Of a stretch of DNA of 41,582 bases, positions 1-8,827 are shown piece by piece. The notes under the pieces are model-generated. The model was not told the origin of the DNA. It did no database searches and saw only the letters and a list, made by a program, of their open reading frames with translations. A program made the position numbers and the translations under genes. How positions within the stretch are numbered: the first letter of the stretch is position 1; each line of letters opens with the position of its first letter. Source of the DNA: Anaerolineae bacterium (lineage in GTDB: Bacteria > Chloroflexota > Anaerolineae > JAAYZQ01); contig JAMJFU010000008.1 of assembly GCA_023544525.1 (NCBI GenBank), positions 1 to 41,582 of the forward strand. Direction: 5' to 3'.

Positions 1-1
1 C

Positions 2-1246
2 CAGAACCGCCGTGACTTCCACCGCTTCGCCGAGACGGGTTGGACCGAGTTCCGCACTGCCTCCCTTGTCGCGCGCACCCTGGAAGGCTTGGGCTACGAG
101 GTCAGCGCCGGCCGCGATGTCCTGCGCGACAAAGAGCGCCTGGGCCTGCCTGAGCCTGGTGTCCTGGAGGAGCACTGGCAGCGGGCCAGGGCCCAGGGCG
201 GCGATCCGCAGTACCTGGAGGCGCTCAAGGGGGGTTTCACCGGCGTGGTCGGCAAGCTGCGCCAGGGTAATGGCCCTACGGTGGGCCTGCGCTTTGACAT
301 GGACGCCCTGGACCTGGTGGAGAGCCAGGACCCGGCACACCGGCCCGTGCGAGAGGGCTTTGTTTCAGAAAACCAAGGGGCGATGCACGCCTGCGGTCAC
401 GACGCCCACACCGCCATTGGCCTGGGGGTCGCCGAGGTATTGGCCCGTTTGAGCGATAGTCTGCGGGGCACCGTCAAGCTGGTCTTCCAGCCGGCTGAGG
501 AGGGTGTACGCGGCGCCCGAGCCATGGTCGCTGCCGGCGTGGTCGATGACGTCGACTATATGCTTGGACTGCACGTCTACAGCGGCTGGGATGTGGGCCA
601 GGTCGATCCGGGCCGCGGCGGATTCCTGGCCACGACCAAGTTCGATGCCCTGTTCCGTGGGGCGCCAGCCCACGCCGGAGGCGTGCCCAACCAGGGCAAG
701 AATGCCTTGCTGGCCGCAGCCACCGCGGTGTTGAATCTGCAGGCCATCCCTCGCCACCGGCAGGGCAAGACCCGCATCAACGTTGGCCGGTTGGTGGCGG
801 GAACGGGGCGCAACGTGATCCCGGACCTTGCCCACCTGTCCATCGAGTCCCGCGGCGAGACCACGGAGCTGAACGAATACGTGTTCGGCTATGCGCAGCG
901 CATCCTGGAGGCAGCTGCCGCCATGCACGATTGCAGCCTCGAGGTACGGACCATGGGCGGCGCTCAGAGCGCGGACAGCGACCCAGCGCTGAGGGATCAG
1001 GTTCAGGCTACCATCCAGGCCTTGGGCGGCCTGTCACTTCGTGAACCAGAGCCCAGTGGCGGCAGTGAGGACTTTACCTACATGATGAGCCGCGTGCAGG
1101 AGAACGGCGGGCTTGCCGCGAACATCGGCATCGGCGCCAAGCTGGGCGGCTGGGGGCATCACACCGCCGAATTTGACATCGACGAACGGGCGCTGGCCAT
1201 CGCTACCCGGCTTCTGTCTGTCCTGGTACTGGATCTGGCTGGTTGA
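2..1246 (+). CDS. M20 family metallopeptidase / amidohydrolase (AbgA/AbgB-like), 5'-truncated by window edge
   Basis: The frame is open from the first bases of the window, so the start lies outside it; 414 residues are visible. The N-terminus begins with an R-R-D-F-H-R-F-A-E-T-G-W-T-E-F segment typical of the start of M20 amidohydrolases, so only a few residues are missing. Metal-site motifs follow in the family order: F-D-M-D-A-L, then M-H-A-C-G-H-D-A-H-T-A near 382-411, then P-A-E-E-G with the catalytic glutamate near 493-507, and a C-terminal G-G-S-E-D-F segment. The pattern resembles the AbgA/AbgB group (p-aminobenzoyl-glutamate hydrolase) and related zinc amidohydrolases; the true substrate cannot be read from the sequence. 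The next gene starts 19 bases downstream on the same strand, so they are probably cotranscribed. Family assignment is firm, substrate is not. Confidence 0.9.
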   Translation, partial: QNRRDFHRFAETGWTEFRTASLVARTLEGLGYEVSAGRDVLRDKERLGLPEPGVLEEHWQRARAQGGDPQYLEALKGGFTGVVGKLRQGNGPTVGLRFDMDALDLVESQDPAHRPVREGFVSENQGAMHACGHDAHTAIGLGVAEVLARLSDSLRGTVKLVFQPAEEGVRGARAMVAAGVVDDVDYMLGLHVYSGWDVGQVDPGRGGFLATTKFDALFRGAPAHAGGVPNQGKNALLAAATAVLNLQAIPRHRQGKTRINVGRLVAGTGRNVIPDLAHLSIESRGETTELNEYVFGYAQRILEAAAAMHDCSLEVRTMGGAQSADSDPALRDQVQATIQALGGLSLREPEPSGGSEDFTYMMSRVQENGGLAANIGIGAKLGGWGHHTAEFDIDERALAIATRLLSVLVLDLAG

Positions 1247-1265
1247 GCCAGCGTGGGGAGCAACC

Positions 1266-1757
1266 GTGATCGGAGAACTCGAGCAGATCCTCAACTTCGT
1301 TCCCGTCAGCGACGACCTCGGTACAGCTGGTCAGCCCGGGCCCGAGCAGTTCCAGGCCATACGGGCGGCAGGCTACGATGTGGTGATCAACCTGGCCATG
1401 CCCGACTCGACAAACGCCCTGCCAGACGAAGCGGCACTCGTCCGGGAGCAGGACATGGCCTACGTCCACATTCCCGTGGTCTGGGAGTCGCCCACTCTCC
1501 AGGACCTGGATCGCTTTTTCCAGGCCATGCAGGCTTGCCAGGGCCAGAAGGTGTTTGTCCATTGCGCCCTGAACATGCGCGTCTCCTGCTTTGTTCTGCT
1601 CTACCGGGTGCTACGGCGCGGTGTCCCCCTGGCAGAGGCGACCGAGACGATGCGGCGCATCTGCCAGCCCAATCCGGTCTGGAGCCGGTTTTTGGAGGAC
1701 GCACTGTTGCACCACGGTGCCGGGCCGCAGGTGATATGTGGCTCGGCATCGACATAA
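1266..1757 (+). CDS. Protein tyrosine phosphatase-like protein with altered signature
   Basis: This 163-residue protein resembles the small bacterial tyrosine-phosphatase-like family related to DUF442/Blh N-domains. It shows the early G-T-A-G-Q-P segment (residues 19-24), the Y-D-V-V-I-N-L strand and the K-V-F-V-H-C strand leading into the active-site loop. The loop reads H-C-A-L-N-M-R (residues 99-105), so the cysteine-to-arginine spacing is C-x4-R rather than the canonical C-x5-R and the loop glycine is missing. It may therefore be a divergent or inactive phosphatase. The GTG start at 1266 is preceded by GGGGAG at about six bases; a longer open frame upstream overlaps the previous gene and was not used. 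The gene sits 19 bases after the amidohydrolase and 25 bases before the DUF362 gene, suggesting one transcript. No signal peptide is visible, so it is probably cytoplasmic. Confidence 0.8.
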   Translation: MIGELEQILNFVPVSDDLGTAGQPGPEQFQAIRAAGYDVVINLAMPDSTNALPDEAALVREQDMAYVHIPVVWESPTLQDLDRFFQAMQACQGQKVFVHCALNMRVSCFVLLYRVLRRGVPLAEATETMRRICQPNPVWSRFLEDALLHHGAGPQVICGSAST

Positions 1758-1782
1758 GCGCGCAGGAAAGGGAACATCTGCT

Positions 1783-3045
1783 TTGAGCGTAGACGGAGCA
1801 CACAGGGAAGCGGAGAGCAGTGCCACTAGCGAGCCCAGGGTCTCTCGCCGCGCTTTTGTCAGCCTCCTCCTGGGAGCTGTGACCAGTATGGTGGCGGCTT
1901 GCCGTCCCGGAGGGCAGCTGTCCCCCACTCCGGATGAGGTCTCTGGCGCAGCCAGTACCAGCACCAGCGCACCTATCCCTTCCGTATCGCCCGCCAAATC
2001 GCCCACAGAATCGCCCACGATGGCCCCGATTTCGCCCACACCGGTGCCCAGCGACACTGCCGAGATCGCAGTCGTGCCCAGTCCCAGCTATACCCCTGTT
2101 CCGGCCACCGCTACGAGCCCGCCGGCGCCCACGACGACGCCTACCCCGGCCCTGACCAGGGATACCCTGCTGCGCCACTGGCCCGAGACCGAGACGAGCC
2201 GCGTCGTGATCGTGCGCCACAGCGGCGTCTGGGCCGGCGATGAGCCAGATGCCGCTATCGTGCTCCAAATGTTGGACGAGGGGCTGCGTACCCTGACCAG
2301 CGTAGGCGACGTAACCGCCGTCTGGCAGGCGCTTTTTGCACCTCAGGAGCAGGTCCTGCTCAAGGTCAACTGCATTGCCTACGGGGGGCCGACCCAGCCG
2401 GCGGTGACCTATGCCGTGGCCCAGCGCCTGCAGGATGCCGGGCTCCCGCCAGAGAATATCCTCATCTTTGATCGCACGGACCGTGAGCTCGAATCTGCCG
2501 GTTACCAGCTGAATGAGGGGGGCCCTGGCCTGCAGTGCCACGGTGCCCGGGGCAAGGGCAGCCAGGCAGCACTCAGCCAGGCGTCGATCAAGTTCTTCCA
2601 GGAGCTGGATGCCTGCGACGCGCTGATCAACCTGCCCACGCCCAAGCAGCATGACACCGCTGGCATCAGTGCCGCTCTCAAGAACCACTACGGCTCGGTG
2701 GACCGCCCTGGGGCGCTGCATGGTGATTTCTGTGACCCGGCCATTGCCGAGCTGAACGCACAGCCCAATATCCGGGCCAAGACCCGCCTCGTCGTCGGGG
2801 CGGCGCTGCAGGTTAGCCCGAGGGACTGGAACCGTCCCGAGCGCGAGAACGCCCTGCTCCTGTCATTTGACCCTGTGGCCCTCGATACGGTGAGCCGGGA
2901 CATCATCGTCCGCCGCCGCGAGGCCCAGGGTGCCGACAGTGGCTTTGTCATCAAGCGGTCGCGCCACCTGCGCACGGCGCAGGAGCTCGGCCTGGGCGCC
3001 ACCGATTCGAGTTTGATCGAGCTTCAGGAAGTAGCCCTGGCCTAG
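1783..3045 (+). CDS. DUF362 domain protein, Tat-type lipoprotein
   Basis: This 420-residue protein begins with a short polar segment, then S-R-R-A-F (twin arginine at residues 22-23), a hydrophobic stretch and a lipobox V-A-A-C with the modifiable cysteine at residue 40. It is probably exported and lipid-anchored. A long Ser/Thr/Pro/Ala linker follows (about residues 45-135). The remainder is a DUF362-type domain: V-L-L-K-V-N, alternating strands and helices, I-N-L-P-T-P-K-Q-H, and a late L-L-S-F-D-P-V-A-L-D-T motif. DUF362 proteins are often found near redox enzymes, but their activity is not settled. The TTG start at 1783 is chosen because AGGAAAGGGA lies about ten bases upstream and it does not overlap the preceding gene; an in-frame GTG at 1738 would overlap that gene. 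Neighbours suggest one operon with the amidohydrolase and the methyltransferase. Confidence 0.8.
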   Translation: MSVDGAHREAESSATSEPRVSRRAFVSLLLGAVTSMVAACRPGGQLSPTPDEVSGAASTSTSAPIPSVSPAKSPTESPTMAPISPTPVPSDTAEIAVVPSPSYTPVPATATSPPAPTTTPTPALTRDTLLRHWPETETSRVVIVRHSGVWAGDEPDAAIVLQMLDEGLRTLTSVGDVTAVWQALFAPQEQVLLKVNCIAYGGPTQPAVTYAVAQRLQDAGLPPENILIFDRTDRELESAGYQLNEGGPGLQCHGARGKGSQAALSQASIKFFQELDACDALINLPTPKQHDTAGISAALKNHYGSVDRPGALHGDFCDPAIAELNAQPNIRAKTRLVVGAALQVSPRDWNRPERENALLLSFDPVALDTVSRDIIVRRREAQGADSGFVIKRSRHLRTAQELGLGATDSSLIELQEVALA

Positions 3046-3119
3046 ACCTGGCTCCCGAAAACCGCCGCTGGTCAGGACGCACGGCGTGCGCCCTCAGGCC
3101 TGGCACAACTATGACCATC

Positions 3120-3127
3120 AAGGAGGT
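3120..3127 (+). promoter_or_regulatory. Strong Shine-Dalgarno of the MttB-family gene
   Basis: AAGGAGGT lies 11 bases before the ATG at 3139. It is one of the closest matches to the anti-Shine-Dalgarno sequence in the window and fixes the start of the methyltransferase gene. Confidence 0.8.
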
Positions 3128-3138
3128 ATAGCCCTACC

Positions 3139-4557
3139 ATGAGCACCGTCCAACCGTCGATCCAGGTTATGAGCGAGGACCAGCTCCAGCAGGTCCACGA
3201 ATATTCACTGGACATTCTCGGCACCGTGGGGATCCGCGTCGATTCCCCCAGGGCACTGGCGCTGTTTGCCCGGGCCCTGGGCCCTTCAGGCGTGCACGGC
3301 GACCGCGTCTTTCTGTCGCCCGAATCCGTGGGCTGGGCTCTCCACGTGGCTCCCAAGAGCGTCGACGTGTTCAACCGTCGCGGGGGCCTGGCCTTCCGCT
3401 TGCCGGGCGAGCCCCGCTTTGGCATCGGCGTCACCGCCCTCTACTACCAGGATCCTCAGACCGACGAGGTAGAGCTCTTCCGCCGCGAGCACATGGCCAG
3501 TATGGTCCGCTTGGGCGGTGGACTGGATAGCTACGACGTCATCTCCACCGTCGGCATCGTCCAGGATGTGCCGGCGCAGGTGTCGGACCTGTACGCGACC
3601 CTCGACATGGTGGCCAACACGACCAAACCCCTGGCCATCCTGGTCTCCGATGACGACGCCTTTGCCCCCGTGCTGGATCTTCTGGAGCACCTGCACGGCG
3701 ATCTGGGCGAAAAGCCCTTCGTGCTACCTTACCTCAACCCCATCAGCCCCCTGGTCATCAACCGGGGCACCGTGGACAAGCTCTTTGCCGCAGCCGAGCG
3801 GGGCATGCCCTGCATCTATTCCAACTATGGCATGGCTGGCGCTTCCACGCCCATCACCCCGGCCGGCACCTTCACCCTCCTGAACGCCGAGCTCCTGGCC
3901 GGCCTGGTGCTCAGCCAGCTGATCAAAGAGGGCACGCCGATCCTCCTGGGCAGCCTGCCCGCCTATTTCGACATGAAGGGCATGGGTAGCTTCTATGATC
4001 CGCGCAGCTATGTCATCGACCTGGCCTGCGCCGAGATGATGGCCTACTATGGTATACCCCACTGCGGCACGTCGGGCAGCGGCATGGGCTGGGGGGCGGA
4101 CCTCATCGCAGCGGGCCACCAGTGGCTGAATCACCTGGTGAGCTGTGCGGGCAAGGTGGGGCTGGTGCCCTTTGTCGGCGACAACCTGGGTTCAAAGGCC
4201 TTCTCACCGACGGTGATTGTCTATGCTGATGAGATCATCGAGCAGGCACGGATCTTTGCCCGCGGCTTTGAGCTTGGCGAGGAGTGGCTGGGGCTGGACG
4301 ACATCGCCGAGCTGGGCCCCGGCGCCAGCTTCCTGACCTCCCGCCTGACGCTCAAGGGCTTCCGTGACGCGTACCATCAAAGCCGATTTTTCCCCAAGCT
4401 CACCCTGGAGGAATGGCAGGCCCGCGGCCGGCCCAAGGCGGACGCGCTGCTGCGACAGCATACGGCCCGCCTGATCCGGGAGTTGGGGGCGCCGGAGGAT
4501 CACGGGGATCTGCTTGCCGAAGGTACGGCTTTCATCAGGTCCCGGACCGGCGGCTAA
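3139..4557 (+). CDS. MttB-family trimethylamine-like:corrinoid methyltransferase, non-pyrrolysine type
   Basis: This 472-residue soluble protein belongs to the MttB/COG5598 superfamily, TIM-barrel enzymes that move a methyl group from a quaternary or tertiary amine to a corrinoid protein. Features seen are the N-terminal L-x-x-V-H-E-Y-S-L-D-I-L-G-T-V-G-I-R-V helix/strand, P-L-A-I-L-V-S-D in the middle, P-I-S-P-L-V-I-N and the A-G-A-S-T-P-I-T-P-A-G-T segment, and G-T-S-G-S-G-M-G near the catalytic region. True MttB reads an in-frame amber codon as pyrrolysine; this frame has none, as in the glycine-betaine methyltransferase MtgB and relatives. The substrate is unknown; betaine-like compounds are an inference. 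The cognate corrinoid protein and its reductive activator are probably those at 16.9-19.3 kb on the other strand. It is the last gene of the + strand cluster. Confidence 0.9.
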   Translation: MSTVQPSIQVMSEDQLQQVHEYSLDILGTVGIRVDSPRALALFARALGPSGVHGDRVFLSPESVGWALHVAPKSVDVFNRRGGLAFRLPGEPRFGIGVTALYYQDPQTDEVELFRREHMASMVRLGGGLDSYDVISTVGIVQDVPAQVSDLYATLDMVANTTKPLAILVSDDDAFAPVLDLLEHLHGDLGEKPFVLPYLNPISPLVINRGTVDKLFAAAERGMPCIYSNYGMAGASTPITPAGTFTLLNAELLAGLVLSQLIKEGTPILLGSLPAYFDMKGMGSFYDPRSYVIDLACAEMMAYYGIPHCGTSGSGMGWGADLIAAGHQWLNHLVSCAGKVGLVPFVGDNLGSKAFSPTVIVYADEIIEQARIFARGFELGEEWLGLDDIAELGPGASFLTSRLTLKGFRDAYHQSRFFPKLTLEEWQARGRPKADALLRQHTARLIRELGAPEDHGDLLAEGTAFIRSRTGG

Positions 4558-4601
4558 GGGTTCAATTCAATCTACGGTACTGGTCGTTGGCCGGGACGAT
4601 T

Positions 4602-4635
4602 CAGGGGCCCGCGCATCAGCTAGCGCGGGCCCCTG
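4602..4635. terminator. 13-bp perfect hairpin between convergent genes
   Basis: CAGGGGCCCGCGC at 4602-4614 is the exact reverse complement of 4623-4635, separated by an 8-base loop. It sits between the stop of the MttB-family gene and the stop of the convergent secreted protein, where a bidirectional terminator would be expected. Neither side has a U-tract, so intrinsic termination is not certain; it could instead protect mRNA 3' ends. Confidence 0.6.
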
Positions 4636-4688
4636 GGTCACCGGTACTTGCGATATCGCCCCGCCGACCCTCCTGCTGCAGCGCGGCT

Positions 4689-7600
4689 TTACGGCATTCT
4701 GACCACGAGCGGCAGGTACAGCTTGCCCGCGTCCTGGATATCATCATACACCACGGTCGAGAGGTTCCCGGCGCCATCCCGGAATTGAGCATAGACCCGG
4801 TAGACTCCGAACCTGGGTTCGCCCAGCGTCCACGGCTTGTGGAATGTGTAGGGCTCCCAGGTGACGCCCGCGAACGATTCGTCGTTTGAGAGTCGCATCT
4901 CGACGTCACCGCTCACCTCGTTCAAGGTTTCCGTCCAGCGGTTCGCCACGGCTCCGCTCGCCGAAGACGAGGGCCCATCCAGCGGCACATCCGTTGCGGC
5001 GATCTCGAGGATCACAGCCTTGGATGCCGTCGACCGCGCCCCGCCATTGATCAGGATCGAGCCGTTGGGCGCGTCAGGGTCGGCTTTGGGCATGACCGGC
5101 ATAGGCGGCGTGATGGCCCCCAGGGCCAGACCGTCCAGGCCCACCGGCACCAGCCGCAGGTGGTAGGTCTGGTCGTTGGCCAGGCCGGTCAAGGTATAGA
5201 CGCCGGTCGTGCCGATGTCCATCGCGCTGCCCTTGTCGTCCGGATCGGTGGATACCCACAACTGCATGTTGCCAAAGGCGTCGGCATAGGGCCAGAAGAC
5301 GACGACTGTGCCGTTGTAGACGACGGTCGTGACCACGCCGAGCTTTTCCACCGTGTCATCCGATGGGTCGCCCGGATCGCGGCCGTGCCCCGCCTCTGAA
5401 TGGTCGTTCTCGCCGCCATGATCAGAGTCGGCCTGGTTTGGGTGGGCACCGACCTGCAGCTCGTGGATGTTCAACAGCCCGTCCATATCCAGGTCCAGAT
5501 GGGCGTCATCGACCGTGACGTCGAGCCCGTGGGCCGCCTCCCACCAGTCGGGCATGTTGTCGCCATCGGCATCGTCGGCCGCGTCCTCGATGCTCCGCAG
5601 CCAGAAGGCGCCGGACCACTCACGCGTCAGCCAGTCCCCGGTGCCGCCCTCCTGCCAGGCGCCCACGATGCGCACGTTGTAGGTGCCGCCCTGGTCGGTC
5701 TGGCGGAGGACGTTGCCATAGATGCCATCGGCCGCCGAGGCGTCGCCATGCTCGCCATCGTCGTGGAGGTTCAGGTAGAAGGTCCCCGAGGGCCTGTCGA
5801 CAACGGCGACGACGTTTGCGCCAGCCACGCCGCCCGCATCGGCCAGCAACGTGGCCACGATGGGCACATGGTCGCCCATCAGGCCCTGGTTGTCGACGAC
5901 TGGCGCCAGGAAGCGACCCTCCAGGCGGATGTCGGACTGCACCGAGCCGCTGAGCATAAAGTCAAACGTGGCGGTCTGCTGGGGGGCTTGGGCCATATTC
6001 AAGTTATAGCCCTTGGTGCGTATGCCCCAAGTGCCGGGGTCTGGATTGTCAATGACGATGACGTGGTCATAGGTCGATATACGGACGTTCCAGCCAAGCG
6101 GCAAAGGATCAGGACCTCCCAGACCACTTATGACGATCCAGTCGCTAGAGCCGGGTGGCTTGACCTCGACGAACCGGTAGTTGCCCGGTGTGCCATGGGG
6201 CTGCTTGCTGCCCACGACCAGGCGCAGTTGCCCGGCGCTCGGATCCACGTATAGGCTGCGCGTTACCCACTGGTCGAGCGCCACCCCGGTGTAGTGCTGC
6301 ACAAAGAGCCGCGAGGCGCCCTGGTTCTTGGTCTCAAGGTAATCATAGACCTCGTCCAGACCCAAAGGCCCGGGCAGCACCGTCGTGGCCAGGGCCGAGA
6401 CCGTCTCCTCCGGCACGCCACTGGCCAGCAGTTGGGCACGCTGCGACTCGTCCAGGCCACGGACCGTGCCTGATGATGTCGGCACATGGCGGTACGTCCC
6501 CGAGTTTTCGGCTGCGATGCGGGCCATCAGGTCCTCGTCGGCTTCGTCCGAAAGGCCAATGGTGTCGATCACCACGCCCGAGGCGTCCAACTCGGCCGCG
6601 ACGGTGTCGTACAAAGGTGGTACGTTCTCTTCACCATCGCTCAACAGGATAATCGTCTGGGGGTTCATGCTGCCGGTCGCGGTCGCGAGTTCGTCCTTGG
6701 CCTCGACCAGGGCCTGCCCAATGGGGGTCAGATTCCGGGGCGAGATGTTATCGATGGCCGCCTTCGCGTCGTCGATAGTATCTGGCACTGTCACCGGAGT
6801 GAGGGACAATAGGGTGCGGATGTCGTAGGTCGGATCGCTGATGCCGATGGCCGAAAAATCCATGACCGCTACCCTGTCACCGTCCCTGAGCAAGTCCGCC
6901 ACGATGGTGCCCGCCTTCTGGGCGTTCTCGTAGCGCTTGCCCTCTCCGAGCACTCCCTCGATATCCATGGAGCTGGAGGCATCGAACAGGAGGACCATGT
7001 CGTTGTGGCCCGGCTCAACGTAGAGAACTGCCTGTGATTCGCTGTCGCCGATGGTTCCGTTGAGGATCACCTGCACCTCAGCCCAAGTCGTTCCCGCACC
7101 GACGGCCGGTGGCTGGACGATGGCCCAGTACTCCTCACCGACCTCCTGGAAGGTGCCGGCCACGAGCGACGCCGCCTGTCCGCCGACCCAGACCTCGATG
7201 TCGGACTCGGTCAGCCCGCGTACCGGCGAACCGCCGCTTGACACCTCAAATCGCAACAGGAAGGTGCTGGGGCTGGCTGGAAGCCCCACCAGGGCAAAGT
7301 CCACTTGGCGAGGCTCGCGGATGTTCACCGTGGGCACCACGCAGTCAAAGCTGACATCGTACTCGTGCATCGAGTCAAAGCTGTTGACGATGGCGGCGAC
7401 GGGAAAGTTGTTGCTCTGCCGGTGGAAAGTGCGGCTGAACGACTCGCCGATCCAGGAGTAGCGCTTGAAATAGTCGGCCATATTGGGATTGGCGTTGTAG
7501 GCGATGAGGCTCATGCCCAGCCGGGCACCGGGCTCGCCCTTGACGCTGGCGGTGACATAGTCGCAACCTGCCTGGGGATAGACCCGGTAGTAGTAGGCCG

Positions 7601-8813
7601 CCCATGGCTGAGGCATGGGCGACAGCGTAACCGTCATTGTGTCGCCCGCATTGCTGTTGTAGACGGCATCCTCTTGTGCTGTGAGGACAAAATCGCCGTG
7701 CCAGCTCTCGCTGCCCGTCAGGTTGACACTCTCGATGTAGCGGACGAAGCCATAGTCGGGCGGGTCGTGATCGACATAGTACAGCTCCGGGTAGGCCAGC
7801 TGGAGGTCGGGATCCGGACTGACCCACCGGTTGGTATAGTTGGCCGCAAAAAAGTTCATGACCAACTCCTCCATGGTCAGCGTCCCGCCGGTCAGGCTCG
7901 GCACCAGCTCCTCCAGCACATACATCGTATCCTGCGCGTCGCACTCCTCATAGTGCTCCCGCACGGCATCCATATGATACTCTGGATCGGCCGTCGTCCA
8001 CTGAGAGCCGACCTGCTCGGCATAGTACTTGGTGAACAGGTTCCAGTAGCTCTCGTGGTAGATGCTGCGCCAGTTACGGTGGTGGTGGATCATGTCGTCG
8101 AACCATGTGTCGTCCTTGCTCTGGTCGATGATGTCCGTGCCCAGGTCGGCATAGCCCTCCGAGAACTCGTCGCTCCCGTCCCATATCCCACGCACAGCAG
8201 TGGCGTACTGAAAATCGTAGCAGCCGTCATCGTAAGCGAACTGCAGGTAGTGAAAGAATTCGTGGTAGAAGGCATAGCGCGGGTCCCCACGCAGCTCACT
8301 GGTGCTGACGACAATAATGCAGTCGTCGCTGCGATCCGGCCACTTCGCATGGCTGGGACCCGGGCGTGTATCGTATACCCACACGTCGATGTTGCCGCCG
8401 CAGTTGGGGCCGGTGTCACGGGGGCTCTTGTTGAAAACGCGGAAATACGTTTCCCACGCCTCACGACCCTTCGCTGCACCATGCTGGGCCTGGTTGTCGC
8501 TGTCGAGCCCGTGCGTCCGTGTGAGATAGTTGGTGCCGGGCCCATCGTCCAGGTCGACCTTCTTGGGCGTCTGGTCCAGCGTGTACCAGACGGTGATGGA
8601 CTTTGCCTCACCGCCGACCTCGAACGTCTCCACGTGGCATTGGTCCAAGGGAACGCCGTCGAATTCGGGCCCGCCGGCGCATCCCTCGGCCGGCTGGGCC
8701 TCGTCGGCCCGGGCCACGGTGCCAGCCTGGCTGGCCACCAGGGCCACTGCTAGCATGACAAACGCCAAACAGATCGAAAAAGCGGTGAATCGATGATGTG
8801 CCTGCTTGAGCAC
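4689..8813 (-). CDS. Large secreted protein: metallopeptidase-like domain, VWA domain, beta-sandwich and calcium-repeat region
   Basis: This 1374-residue protein has a signal peptide ending near A-R-A (residue 36). A metallopeptidase-like domain contains H-E-F-F-H at 184-188 and a downstream F-S-E-G-Y-A-D segment that may supply a third zinc ligand. A VWA domain starts near 604 with D-A-S-S-S-M at 611-616 and has the I-I-L-L-S-D-G-E-E-N strand. Next comes a beta-sandwich with D-G-E-H-G-D-A-S-A-A-D-G-I-Y-G, as in bacterial extracellular repeats, then a calcium-type segment (D-A-D-G-D-N-M-P-D-W-W, D-L-D-M-D-G-L-L-N) and a fibronectin-like end. The last residues are K-L-Y-L-P-L-V-V-R-M-P. The domain order recalls animal CLCA proteins. 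The GTG start at 8813 was chosen over upstream codons because AAAGGAGG precedes it by six bases and the signal peptide begins there. It likely acts outside the cell; its substrate is unknown. Confidence 0.85.
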   Translation of the reverse strand: MLKQAHHRFTAFSICLAFVMLAVALVASQAGTVARADEAQPAEGCAGGPEFDGVPLDQCHVETFEVGGEAKSITVWYTLDQTPKKVDLDDGPGTNYLTRTHGLDSDNQAQHGAAKGREAWETYFRVFNKSPRDTGPNCGGNIDVWVYDTRPGPSHAKWPDRSDDCIIVVSTSELRGDPRYAFYHEFFHYLQFAYDDGCYDFQYATAVRGIWDGSDEFSEGYADLGTDIIDQSKDDTWFDDMIHHHRNWRSIYHESYWNLFTKYYAEQVGSQWTTADPEYHMDAVREHYEECDAQDTMYVLEELVPSLTGGTLTMEELVMNFFAANYTNRWVSPDPDLQLAYPELYYVDHDPPDYGFVRYIESVNLTGSESWHGDFVLTAQEDAVYNSNAGDTMTVTLSPMPQPWAAYYYRVYPQAGCDYVTASVKGEPGARLGMSLIAYNANPNMADYFKRYSWIGESFSRTFHRQSNNFPVAAIVNSFDSMHEYDVSFDCVVPTVNIREPRQVDFALVGLPASPSTFLLRFEVSSGGSPVRGLTESDIEVWVGGQAASLVAGTFQEVGEEYWAIVQPPAVGAGTTWAEVQVILNGTIGDSESQAVLYVEPGHNDMVLLFDASSSMDIEGVLGEGKRYENAQKAGTIVADLLRDGDRVAVMDFSAIGISDPTYDIRTLLSLTPVTVPDTIDDAKAAIDNISPRNLTPIGQALVEAKDELATATGSMNPQTIILLSDGEENVPPLYDTVAAELDASGVVIDTIGLSDEADEDLMARIAAENSGTYRHVPTSSGTVRGLDESQRAQLLASGVPEETVSALATTVLPGPLGLDEVYDYLETKNQGASRLFVQHYTGVALDQWVTRSLYVDPSAGQLRLVVGSKQPHGTPGNYRFVEVKPPGSSDWIVISGLGGPDPLPLGWNVRISTYDHVIVIDNPDPGTWGIRTKGYNLNMAQAPQQTATFDFMLSGSVQSDIRLEGRFLAPVVDNQGLMGDHVPIVATLLADAGGVAGANVVAVVDRPSGTFYLNLHDDGEHGDASAADGIYGNVLRQTDQGGTYNVRIVGAWQEGGTGDWLTREWSGAFWLRSIEDAADDADGDNMPDWWEAAHGLDVTVDDAHLDLDMDGLLNIHELQVGAHPNQADSDHGGENDHSEAGHGRDPGDPSDDTVEKLGVVTTVVYNGTVVVFWPYADAFGNMQLWVSTDPDDKGSAMDIGTTGVYTLTGLANDQTYHLRLVPVGLDGLALGAITPPMPVMPKADPDAPNGSILINGGARSTASKAVILEIAATDVPLDGPSSSASGAVANRWTETLNEVSGDVEMRLSNDESFAGVTWEPYTFHKPWTLGEPRFGVYRVYAQFRDGAGNLSTVVYDDIQDAGKLYLPLVVRMP

Positions 8814-8819
8814 GGTCAA

Positions 8820-8827
8820 CCTCCTTT
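8820..8827 (-). promoter_or_regulatory. Shine-Dalgarno that fixes the GTG start at 8813
   Basis: Read on the minus strand this is AAAGGAGG, six bases before the GTG at 8813. The frame is open 174 bases further upstream but those codons encode an unconserved, hydrophilic extension with no ribosome binding site. Confidence 0.8.

Noticed and set aside
1387-2721. Long minus-strand frame opposite the phosphatase and DUF362 genes
   Set aside because: The translation is Arg/Gly-rich and without motifs, while the plus strand encodes known families with proper starts.
3139-4557. Possible pyrrolysine-containing MttB
   Set aside because: The frame runs from start to stop without an internal amber codon, so this is the non-pyrrolysine branch.
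5400-6254. Plus-strand frame of 284 codons inside the secreted protein gene
   Set aside because: Shadow of the minus-strand gene; no binding site and no conserved motifs.
7305-8753. Long open frame on the + strand (482 codons) opposite the secreted VWA protein
   Set aside because: It is the antisense of a clearly conserved multidomain protein. High GC content keeps the opposite strand open; the translation has no recognisable domain and no ribosome binding site.
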